DNA of 6,789 nt from CAZOAR01 sp964577985. Lineage in GTDB: Bacteria > Gemmatimonadota > CAZMKB01 > CAZNLH01. The notes beneath the pieces are model-generated. The model was not told the DNA's origin and did no database searches. It saw nothing but the letters and a program-made list of their open reading frames with translations. Both the position numbers and the translations under genes were made by a program. Positions 1 to 5,769 of this stretch are shown here, piece by piece. The stretch lies in NCBI GenBank assembly GCA_964577985.1, contig CAZOAR010000079.1, forward strand, positions 1-6,789. Direction: 5' to 3'. Numbering within the stretch: position 1 is the first letter of the stretch; the number at the start of each line of letters is the position of its first letter.

Positions 1-54
1 AGAAATGCCACGGCCAATGTAGCCAGAAACCGGAGAAAGATAATCAAGCTCTAG
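1..54 (+). CDS. Possible C-terminal end of an upstream gene (partial)
   Basis: Frame 1 is open from the first base to a TAG at 52-54 and reads RNATANVARNRRKIIKL, a basic tail that could end a protein starting outside the window. It is too short to assign to a family. Frame 3 is also open across this stretch, to about 218, so the frame choice is not secure. The call rests on the same-strand, tightly packed gene order and on a stop codon followed by a normal-sized gap before the epimerase. Function is unknown. Confidence 0.3.
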   Translation, partial: RNATANVARNRRKIIKL

Positions 55-141
55 GCCACCTGGTGGCCATCGGTCGACCCTGGATTACTTCGTCTGGATC
101 GACCTCGTTTATTGCAATCGTTTCGCGGAAGGTGAGGAAGG

Positions 142-1092
142 ATGAAGATTCTACAGACGGGCGGTGCCGGATTTATCGGTTCGAACATAGCGGAAGCTTA
201 TCTGGAGGAGGGTCATGAGGTCACGATAGTGGATAACCTGTCGACAGGGAAACGGGAGAATATTCCGCAGGGAGCCGAGTTCGTCGAAATGGATATCACC
301 GACAGTGCCCTTGATAGCGTTTTCTCGTCGGGTGGTTTTGACCTGGTGAACCATCATGCCGCTCAAATTGACGTTCGTGTATCAGTGAATGATCCCATGC
401 TGGATGCGAATATCAACATCATGGGCCTTATCAACCTCCTCGAAAACTGCAGGAAGCATGATGTGGGGCGATTGATTTTTGCTTCTTCCGGTGGTGTGAT
501 ATACGGTGACACGGACCAGTTGCCCGCGAGAGAGACTCTGCCGAAACTCCCTCTTTCGCCATATGGTGTATCGAAACACGCCTGCGAGTCGTATCTCTAC
601 TACTACAACGTGCTGCATGGTATGAGGTGTACGACTCTGAGGTACAGCAATGTCTATGGTCCCAGGCAGGACCCTCATGGGGAGGCCGGGGTTGTGGCCA
701 TATTCTCGCGTAACCACCTGAAGGGCGAAGCTCCGACTGTTTTTGGGGATGGGGAGCAGCAGAGAGATTATGTGTTCGTGGGGGATGTAGCCCGGGCCAA
801 CGTCATAGTAACACACGCCGATCTGCGGGAGAAGCCGGGTTCGCCGGATGACATGGCTTTCAATATTGGCACCGGCGTCCCCACATCTGTGAACGAACTC
901 GCCGGCCATTTCAATGAAATCACCGGCTCTGGTTTTGCGTCTGTCTACGCGCCTCCCCGGTCTGGCGAACTGTTGAGGAACTACCTTGACTGGAGCAAGG
1001 TAAAAGAGAGCCTGGGGTGGGAACCCGCCGTGTCGATAAGTGAGGGACTCGAGATAACGTTCAACTGGTTCAAGGAGAGGTGGCAGGAATGA
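142..1092 (+). CDS. NAD-dependent epimerase/dehydratase, UDP-glucose 4-epimerase-like (GalE-type extended SDR)
   Basis: A 316-residue cytosolic nucleotide-sugar enzyme of the extended short-chain dehydrogenase family, which interconverts UDP-hexoses through a transient NAD-dependent oxidation. The Rossmann signature TGGAGFIG is at residues 6-13, and the NAD-ribose-binding acidic residue is D31 in VDNLSTG. The family motif HHAAQIDVR is at 71-79. The catalytic set is S115/S116 in ASSGG with Y141 and K145 in the YGVSK motif. Length fits the family (about 310-340). The ATG has purine-rich GGTGAGGAAGG immediately upstream (131-141). The stop overlaps the tolQ start (ATGA, 1089-1092), so the gene is probably co-transcribed with the tol genes. 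UDP-glucose/galactose 4-epimerase is the best guess, but substrate specificity (glucose, GlcNAc, glucuronate) cannot be read from the sequence, so I give no symbol. Confidence 0.93.
   Translation: MKILQTGGAGFIGSNIAEAYLEEGHEVTIVDNLSTGKRENIPQGAEFVEMDITDSALDSVFSSGGFDLVNHHAAQIDVRVSVNDPMLDANINIMGLINLLENCRKHDVGRLIFASSGGVIYGDTDQLPARETLPKLPLSPYGVSKHACESYLYYYNVLHGMRCTTLRYSNVYGPRQDPHGEAGVVAIFSRNHLKGEAPTVFGDGEQQRDYVFVGDVARANVIVTHADLREKPGSPDDMAFNIGTGVPTSVNELAGHFNEITGSGFASVYAPPRSGELLRNYLDWSKVKESLGWEPAVSISEGLEITFNWFKERWQE
1074..1080 (+). promoter_or_regulatory. Ribosome binding site that selects the tolQ start
   Basis: GGAGAGG lies 8 bases before the ATG at 1089. An in-frame GTG at 1080 overlaps this site and would leave almost no spacing, so the ATG is preferred. 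The site lies inside the last codons of the epimerase gene, which fits translational coupling. Confidence 0.6.
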
Positions 1093-1793
1093 CTGCGATT
1101 TTCCTCTATCCCATGCTGGGTCTGTCCGGAGATGGCATTTTTCAGATGGTGTTCGAGGCGGGATTGTTTGTGAAGGCGATCCTCATTGTACTCCTCTTTT
1201 TTTCCATCGTATCGTGGGCGGTCATCATTCAGAAGCAGAGGACTTTCAGAAAAGTGGAGGGAGCCAACTCCAGATTCCTGAAACTGTTCCGTACGGGGGA
1301 ATATATCCGGGACACATATGACAGGTGTGTAGCCGTGACCAATTCCCCTCTGTCGGTGATGTTGAAAGACGGATGCCGCGAACTGGAGAGATTCAAGAAC
1401 AACCAGAGCGGAGGAGGCGAGCTGGATGTCTTGAGACAGAGCATCTCTTCTGTTCTCGACGTGAAATCGACCGAGGAGATATCAAGGCTTCGTCATTACC
1501 TTGTCTTCCTCGCGGTTACGTCGAGCGTATGCCCCTTCTTCGGTCTGCTCGGTACCGTCTGGGGTGTAATGGACGCATTTCTCTCCATAGGAGTGCATGG
1601 TTCAGCGAACATAGGGGTTGTGGCGCCGGGTATCGCGGAAGCCCTTATCACTACCGTAGCAGGCCTGGCCGCGGCCATACCAGCTGTTGTCGCCTACAAT
1701 TACTTCGTCAGTCGTCACAGACGGATCGTTGAGGTAGTCGACAATTTCTCTCTCGAGTTCACAAGCGCCGCTGTTTATGAGGTCATCGAATGA
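1089..1793 (+). CDS. tolQ: TolQ, proton-channel subunit of the Tol-Pal motor
   Basis: A 234-residue inner-membrane protein of the MotA/TolQ/ExbB family. With TolR it converts proton motive force into movement of TolA. Three membrane segments are visible at about residues 26-48, 137-163 and 180-206, separated by a large cytoplasmic loop (about 49-135) as in TolQ. TM2 carries LLGTVWGVMDAF and TM3 VAPGIAEALITTVAGLAAAIP. T156 and T189 fall 33 residues apart, matching the spacing of the channel threonines T145 and T178 of E. coli TolQ. The TVWG and APGIAEALI wording, and the partner genes, favour TolQ over ExbB. The start chosen is the ATG overlapping the epimerase stop, because an upstream in-frame GTG (1080) is poorly spaced from the ribosome binding site. 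The stop overlaps tolR by ATGA. No ybgC-type thioesterase precedes it, unlike the classical locus. Confidence 0.95.
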   Translation: MTAIFLYPMLGLSGDGIFQMVFEAGLFVKAILIVLLFFSIVSWAVIIQKQRTFRKVEGANSRFLKLFRTGEYIRDTYDRCVAVTNSPLSVMLKDGCRELERFKNNQSGGGELDVLRQSISSVLDVKSTEEISRLRHYLVFLAVTSSVCPFFGLLGTVWGVMDAFLSIGVHGSANIGVVAPGIAEALITTVAGLAAAIPAVVAYNYFVSRHRRIVEVVDNFSLEFTSAAVYEVIE

Positions 1794-2209
1794 AGACGAG
1801 GGAAAGGAGTCTGTCACAGCTCCCTGAAATCAACGTCACAAATCTGGTCGACGTTACTGTCGTACTCCTCATAATATTCATGATCACTGCTCCGCTCATG
1901 CAAAGCAGCCTGGATATCGATGTTCCACGTACACAGGCCGAGCAGATGGAGATCTTCGAGGGCTTGATGGTCGTCATCGACGCGAAGGGAGATGTGTTTC
2001 TCGGGAACCAGCCTGTTGCGATGGAGGTTTTTGGCCCCCGACTCGGCCAGCTGATGGAGGAAGACCCATCTCGCCCCGTCTATCTCAAGGCGGACAAAAG
2101 TGTCAATTATGGCCGGGTCGTCGAGGTGGTGGGAGGTATAAAGGAAGCCGGCGTTACGAATCTCGGTCTGGTTGTCAAACCGGCTGAGAAGAAAGAGGGA
2201 GAGGAGTGA
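1790..2209 (+). CDS. tolR: TolR, ExbD/TolR family motor subunit
   Basis: A 139-residue bitopic inner-membrane protein that pairs with TolQ. A short cytoplasmic N-terminus is followed by one membrane helix (about residues 17-36) containing LVDVTVVLLIIFMITAP. D21 sits where the proton-carrying aspartate of E. coli TolR (D23) lies. The rest is a periplasmic ExbD-like domain, including the family pattern PVYLKADKSVNYGRVVEVV near 96-114, and ends in a charged KKEGEE tail. Length matches TolR (about 140). The ATG overlaps the tolQ stop, with TGAGGT at 1778-1783 as a modest ribosome binding site. ExbD is the alternative name, but the tolA and tolB neighbours settle the role. Confidence 0.95.
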   Translation: MKTRERSLSQLPEINVTNLVDVTVVLLIIFMITAPLMQSSLDIDVPRTQAEQMEIFEGLMVVIDAKGDVFLGNQPVAMEVFGPRLGQLMEEDPSRPVYLKADKSVNYGRVVEVVGGIKEAGVTNLGLVVKPAEKKEGEE

Positions 2210-2221
2210 TCGTATATCGAA

Positions 2222-2860
2222 ATGAGAAGAGCGATCTTGTTTTCCTCTTTTGCTCATATCGTGGCGGTGACATTGTTGACGCTTGTCAGCCTCAGGACGA
2301 GCAAACCTGATGTAGTCAATACCATCTACTCTGTGAGTTTGATACAGTTCCCCGAGATATCCACTCTCGAAGCGCTGGATGTGACGAAAGAGGTCCGGGA
2401 GACCGAGTTGATGAAACCGATGCCCCCCGTTGAGGTCAAGAGGATCAAGACGCGGGAGAAGAGGGTCGACGAGAAGGAAGCACGGGAAGTTGAGGTTGTG
2501 AAGAAGACGGAACCACTCGCGGAGAAGAAGGAAATCCACGGCGTCGGCGGGTTGCGCGTTGAAGGGAAGGAGTTCGAATATCCCTACTACTTTGAGATCG
2601 TGAGACGCAGGCTTCAGTCTAATTTCCGTAATCCTTACAGCCGGGGCGGAGGAAGACTGCTCAAGGCAACCATTTTTTTCCAGATTACTGCCTCAGGAAA
2701 GATTATCAATGCCAGTGTCGAGCTGGCTTCAGGTTTTCCAGCTTTTGACCGGGCGGCGACAAGGGCGGTTCTGGCCTCCAATCCTTTTCCGGAACTTCCC
2801 GAGGAGTACAGCGGTGATATCCTGGGAGTACACTGCGATTTCATGTCTGCCAGAGAGTAG
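2222..2860 (+). CDS. tolA: Short TolA/TonB-like energy-transducing protein with TonB C-terminal domain
   Basis: A 212-residue protein in the tolA position. The N-terminus is one membrane helix (about residues 4-24) with the SxxxH motif (S8, H12 in SSFAH) that TolA and TonB use to contact their TolQ/ExbB-type motor. Residues about 50-105 are a charged, Lys/Glu/Arg-rich periplasmic stalk with a PMPP turn at 66-69. Residues about 118-208 form a TonB/TolA-type C-terminal domain (YPYYFEIVRRRLQSNF, then KATIFFQITASGKI and the GFPAFDRAATRAV helix). It is about half the length of E. coli TolA (421), mainly through a shorter stalk. One cysteine (C205) remains in the domain, so no internal disulfide is possible. 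It follows tolR after 12 bases, and the closest good ribosome binding sequence (GAGGAG, 2201-2206) is 15 bases from the ATG, unusually far. By family it could equally be called TonB; context makes TolA the likely role. Confidence 0.85.
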   Translation: MRRAILFSSFAHIVAVTLLTLVSLRTSKPDVVNTIYSVSLIQFPEISTLEALDVTKEVRETELMKPMPPVEVKRIKTREKRVDEKEAREVEVVKKTEPLAEKKEIHGVGGLRVEGKEFEYPYYFEIVRRRLQSNFRNPYSRGGGRLLKATIFFQITASGKIINASVELASGFPAFDRAATRAVLASNPFPELPEEYSGDILGVHCDFMSARE

Positions 2861-4249
2861 ATGATTATGTCGAAGAACCAGCGAAACAGCCGGCCGTTGA
2901 CCAGATGCTTTCCGGTGATTATTCTGTCCGCTTTTATGTTTCTGGCGACATCTCTTCTTCCTTCCAGCGGGTGGTGTCAAAAACAGATCCGGCTGGAGAT
3001 ATATCCTTCCACTGACAGCAGAATACCGATAGGAGTCGATCCTTTCATCTCTGGAATAGCCGAAAGCGGACTGTCGCGTGAGGTATCGGGACTTGTGGAA
3101 TCTGTCCTGCAGCGAGACCTCGAGTTCTCATTGTATTTCCGGCTTCTCGCCGGCAGGGAACTGGGTTTTGGAAGGGGAGCACAGGGAAAGAGCACTGGTG
3201 ATGAGGAGCTCAAGGCGTGGAAGGAGAGTGGGGCGAGGTTTGTTGTCAGGGGCGAAATAGAGAAAAAGGGGGATTTGTTCAAGCTTGACATGAAACTTGT
3301 AAGCCTCTGGACACTCAAGGAAATAGCGCATCGGGAGTACGATAGTACGCTCGATGCGCTCCGATGGAGCGTCCATCAGATGTCGGACGATATCATTGAA
3401 ATCGTCACCGGCGAGAAAGGTGTGTCGAGGTCGATGGTGGCCTATGTCGTAGAGAAGGGGAAGATCAAAGAGCTGTATGTGATGGACTATGACGGCTACG
3501 ACGTTCGTCAACTTACCAGGAGCGAATCGATCGTCCTGTCTCCGGCCTGGTCTCCTGACGGTAAGAATATCGTTTTCACATCTTACAAAGATGATAACCC
3601 GAATCTCTACATGAGGAATCTTGAGAATGGAACGGACATACCACTCCTTTCGTTCCCCGGAATCAACTCCGCCCCGTCATGGTCGCCGGACGGCAGGTAT
3701 CTGGCCGTTACACTCAGCAAGGATGGTGCTTCAGAGGTGTATCGCTTCGATAACAGGACCTCCGTCCTTCGGCGCCTGACATACAACGTCTCTATCGATA
3801 CTTCTCCGTCATGGTCGCCTAACGGCAAGCAGATCATTTTCACTTCGGACAGGGCCGGCAACCCCCATGTCTACATTATGGATGCTGACGGGAGTAACCT
3901 GAGGCGGTTGACGAAGAGCCACCCTTACAACGACACGCCCATATGGTCACCGATTGGAGACAAGATAGCCTTTGTGTCGAGGGAAAGGGGTGAGGCCTTT
4001 GATGTTTATACGCTCGACATGTTGAGCGGAAAGGTTCAGCAGTTGACGGCCGTGGGGAGCAACACGCATCCGTCCTGGTCTCCCGACGGTCTCCATATAG
4101 TCTTCTCCTCCAGTCGCGACGGCCAGAACGAGATCTATGTCATGAACTGGGACGGAACCGGGTTGAAACGGCTTACCTACAACGGCGGGAACACTTCTCC
4201 CGCCTGGTCCCCACGATTGAAAGTCAGCAAAGGCGGTGATGGAAAATGA
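2861..4249 (+). CDS. tolB: TolB, periplasmic Tol-Pal beta-propeller protein
   Basis: A 462-residue periplasmic protein that links TolA to Pal at the outer membrane. A basic N-terminus and hydrophobic segment (about 16-36) ending near SSGWC-QK form a Sec signal peptide, though Cys at -1 is unusual. The TolB N-terminal domain spans about 42-185, followed by a six-bladed propeller. WSPDG-type blade motifs have Trp at 230, 274, 318, 362 and 406 (exactly 44 residues apart) and a final WSP at 449. Blade ends such as LYVMDYDG and VYIMDADG are typical of TolB. It starts directly after the tolA stop. A second ATG at 2867 has better spacing (9 bases) from AGAGAG (2852-2857) and is an equally good start. 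The stop overlaps the next gene by ATGA. Slightly longer than E. coli TolB (430). Confidence 0.95.
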   Translation: MIMSKNQRNSRPLTRCFPVIILSAFMFLATSLLPSSGWCQKQIRLEIYPSTDSRIPIGVDPFISGIAESGLSREVSGLVESVLQRDLEFSLYFRLLAGRELGFGRGAQGKSTGDEELKAWKESGARFVVRGEIEKKGDLFKLDMKLVSLWTLKEIAHREYDSTLDALRWSVHQMSDDIIEIVTGEKGVSRSMVAYVVEKGKIKELYVMDYDGYDVRQLTRSESIVLSPAWSPDGKNIVFTSYKDDNPNLYMRNLENGTDIPLLSFPGINSAPSWSPDGRYLAVTLSKDGASEVYRFDNRTSVLRRLTYNVSIDTSPSWSPNGKQIIFTSDRAGNPHVYIMDADGSNLRRLTKSHPYNDTPIWSPIGDKIAFVSRERGEAFDVYTLDMLSGKVQQLTAVGSNTHPSWSPDGLHIVFSSSRDGQNEIYVMNWDGTGLKRLTYNGGNTSPAWSPRLKVSKGGDGK

Positions 4250-5040
4250 CGGACAAGTTGTCGTATACCTTTCAGGGTAAGCTCCTGCTTTCATCTTTCA
4301 TGCTTCTTCTTCTTTCTCAGGGATGCGCTATACGTCAACAGGTCAAGGATATCGATTCCGGCCTGACTGAGTTGAAGGCAAGAAACGATGAAATGTCCAG
4401 GGAGATAGATTCACTGAAGGTTCTGGTTGTTGAAGAACGGGACCTCATCATGAGTGCGAAAGCGGATGTCCTGGCTGAGGTTTCCAGCCTGAAAGAACAG
4501 GTGTACGTGCTGGGGAATCAACTGTCGGAACGGGACAGAGAAGTGCCTGTCGCATTCGCGGAGCAGGCGACGGACAGTGGAGTGGTTCAGGTTGCTCCAA
4601 CGGACAAGACCGAACCACCGGGTCAGGTGGCCGAGGGTGCCATCCAGCACGAGCAGGAGACCGCCCCGATAGATGAAAGGGTAACATATGATACTGCGTT
4701 TCTCGATATGACAAGGGGAAATTACGAGCTTGCTGCTGATGGTTTCAGAACATTCATAGCCAGTTCGAGTGGGAGCCAGCTCCTTGACAACGCTCAGTAC
4801 TGGGTTGGTGAATGCTACTACGCCCTTGGTGACCTCCGCCGGGCGATAGAGGAGTTCGAACTTGTGATCAAGAATTATCCACGAGGGAACAAGATCCCGA
4901 GCGCGCTCTTCAAGATTGGCAAGTGTTATTTCGAGCTGGACGACAGAGACGCGGCGGGACGCTATTTCAAGTCAGTCATCGACGGTTATCCACGGTCCGA
5001 AGAGGCGAACCTGGCCAGGGATTATCTCACAGAGCTCTGA
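4246..5040 (+). CDS. cpoB: CpoB/YbgF-like TPR lipoprotein of the tol locus
   Basis: A 264-residue envelope protein. CpoB coordinates peptidoglycan synthesis with Tol-driven outer membrane constriction. The N-terminus is a lipoprotein-type signal (K4, K12, hydrophobic 13-23, LLLSQGC with the presumed lipidated C27); Ser and Gln at -3 and -2 make the lipobox imperfect. Residues about 31-95 are heptad-like and coiled-coil-prone, matching the trimerisation helix of CpoB. Residues 96-145 are a Pro/Glu/Gln-rich linker. Residues about 147-264 hold three tetratricopeptide repeats (YDTAFLDMTRGNYELAADGF, AQYWVGECYYALGDLRRAIEEF, ALFKIGKCYFELDDRDAAGRYF). E. coli CpoB is soluble, so the likely lipidation is a difference. 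The ATG overlaps the tolB stop behind AGGCGGTGA (4231-4239), close to an ideal ribosome binding site. pal, which normally precedes this gene, is missing. BamD-like TPR lipoproteins are the alternative, but coiled coil and context favour CpoB. Confidence 0.85.
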   Translation: MTDKLSYTFQGKLLLSSFMLLLLSQGCAIRQQVKDIDSGLTELKARNDEMSREIDSLKVLVVEERDLIMSAKADVLAEVSSLKEQVYVLGNQLSERDREVPVAFAEQATDSGVVQVAPTDKTEPPGQVAEGAIQHEQETAPIDERVTYDTAFLDMTRGNYELAADGFRTFIASSSGSQLLDNAQYWVGECYYALGDLRRAIEEFELVIKNYPRGNKIPSALFKIGKCYFELDDRDAAGRYFKSVIDGYPRSEEANLARDYLTEL

Positions 5041-5125
5041 TTCGGAGTGCCGTCATCGATGTTTGCTCAATAAGAATCGAGACTATCACGGCGGCCTGTC
5101 GCTATCCATCGGAGACCTGATTGAG

Positions 5126-5149
5126 AAACAGGGGCCTCCCCGTTGTTTT
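5126..5149 (+). terminator. Possible weak rho-independent terminator after the tol operon
   Basis: AAACAGGGG (5126-5134) can pair with CCCC (5138-5141) and, after a two-base GT bulge, TGTTT (5144-5148), around a CCT loop. The stem then runs into a short T-rich stretch (TGTTTTC). It lies 85 bases after the cpoB stop and before nrdR. The GC core is only four pairs with a tight loop, so it may be weak or fortuitous. Confidence 0.33.
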
Positions 5150-5204
5150 CGGTAGACTTGTCATAACTGTTGTAACGGACCAGAAAGGCGTTCCTGAAGC
5201 GAGA

Positions 5205-5221
5205 GGAGCGCTTGACGCTCC
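5205..5221 (+). promoter_or_regulatory. Perfect inverted repeat (hairpin) in the nrdR 5' leader
   Basis: GGAGCG (5205-5210) and CGCTCC (5216-5221) are perfect complements around a five-base loop CTTGA. A self-complementary CATGCATG follows at 5222-5229. No T-run follows, so it is not an intrinsic terminator; it ends 50 bases before the nrdR start. A TTGTCA at 5158-5163 could be a -35 element upstream, but I see no good -10 paired with it. The hairpin could be a leader structure or an operator; its role is not shown. Confidence 0.35.
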
Positions 5222-5255
5222 CATGCATGCTCAAAAGTGGGGAAACTCCAGATAG

Positions 5256-5263
5256 AGAAAGGG
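5256..5263 (+). promoter_or_regulatory. Ribosome binding site that selects the nrdR start
   Basis: AGAAAGGG lies 8 bases before the ATG at 5272, where the conserved NrdR N-terminus MKCPFC begins. The reading frame is open further upstream to a possible ATG-less start at 5212 (TTG), but that extension has no family counterpart. Confidence 0.6.
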
Positions 5264-5271
5264 TTGCCATT

Positions 5272-5769
5272 ATGAAATGCCCCTTCTGCGGACACGAAGA
5301 AGACAAGGTGGTGGATTCTCGTTCATCGCGGGAAGGAAAGGCGATCAGGAGGAGGAGGGAGTGCCTCAACTGCAGCGAGCGTTTCACTACCTATGAGTAT
5401 CTCGAAGAGATTCCAATGATGGTAGTTAAACGTGACGGAAGCAGGGAATCGTATGACCGCCAGAAATTGCTCGGGGGAATAGTGACAGCGTGCAAGAAGC
5501 GGCCCGTCACTATGGAGTCCATGGAAAAGACTGTGAACGATATTGAGAAAGAGCTGGAGGATCTCGATGTGAGGGAAGTAAGGAGCATAGCCATTGGTGA
5601 AAAGGTCATGGAGAAGCTCAAGGACCTCGATCAGGTAGCTTATGTCCGTTTCGCCTCTGTCTACAGGAAGTTCAAAGATACAACCGAGTTTCTCAATGAG
5701 ATTCGCGAGCTGCTGGACACCTCCGTGTACAGGGTTGATCCCCGCAAAGACAACGAACAGTCGGGATGA
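5272..5769 (+). CDS. nrdR: NrdR, transcriptional repressor of ribonucleotide reductase genes
   Basis: A 165-residue cytosolic regulator. NrdR senses ATP/dATP and represses nrd operons by binding NrdR boxes in their promoters. An N-terminal zinc ribbon has its four cysteines at C3, C6 (CPFC) and C31, C34 (CLNC), with a basic AIRRRRE stretch at 24-30 for DNA contact. An ATP-cone domain follows from about 49 to 139, starting MMVVKRDGSRESYDRQKL and ending YVRFASVYRKFKD. Length fits the family (about 150-170). The frame is open upstream to 5212, but the start at 5272 gives the standard MKCPFC N-terminus and a good ribosome binding site. Its stop overlaps tatC by ATGA. No ribonucleotide reductase gene or recognisable NrdR box is in the window, so its targets lie elsewhere. 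Confidence 0.97.
   Translation: MKCPFCGHEEDKVVDSRSSREGKAIRRRRECLNCSERFTTYEYLEEIPMMVVKRDGSRESYDRQKLLGGIVTACKKRPVTMESMEKTVNDIEKELEDLDVREVRSIAIGEKVMEKLKDLDQVAYVRFASVYRKFKDTTEFLNEIRELLDTSVYRVDPRKDNEQSG

Noticed and set aside
382..909. 175-codon - strand open frame inside the epimerase gene
   Set aside because: It is the antisense shadow of a conserved enzyme gene; no domain or ribosome binding site was recognised.
1080..1088. GTG start for tolQ three codons upstream
   Set aside because: It sits on the ribosome binding site itself; the ATG at 1089 has proper spacing and the common ATGA overlap.
1325..1732. 135-codon + strand open frame inside tolQ
   Set aside because: Out of frame with tolQ, Arg/Cys/Ser-rich translation typical of a shifted frame, no recognisable domain.
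1814..2539. Long open frame on the - strand (241 codons) across tolR and tolA
   Set aside because: It lies opposite two well-recognised genes, its translation resembles no family (His/Leu/Asp-rich shadow pattern), and it has no supporting context.
4916..5155. Two + strand open frames running from the end of cpoB into the gap before nrdR
   Set aside because: Both begin inside conserved TPR coding sequence in the wrong frame and show no family features in the gap.
5212..5271. 20-codon upstream extension of nrdR
   Set aside because: NrdR proteins begin at the MKCPFC zinc ribbon; the extension contains the leader hairpin sequence and has no strong ribosome binding site.
5041..5271. Remnant of pal, a tRNA or a small RNA gene in the 231-base gap
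   Set aside because: No frame gives OmpA-domain motifs, there is no cloverleaf or CCA-like 3' end, and the only structures seen are the two short hairpins already listed.
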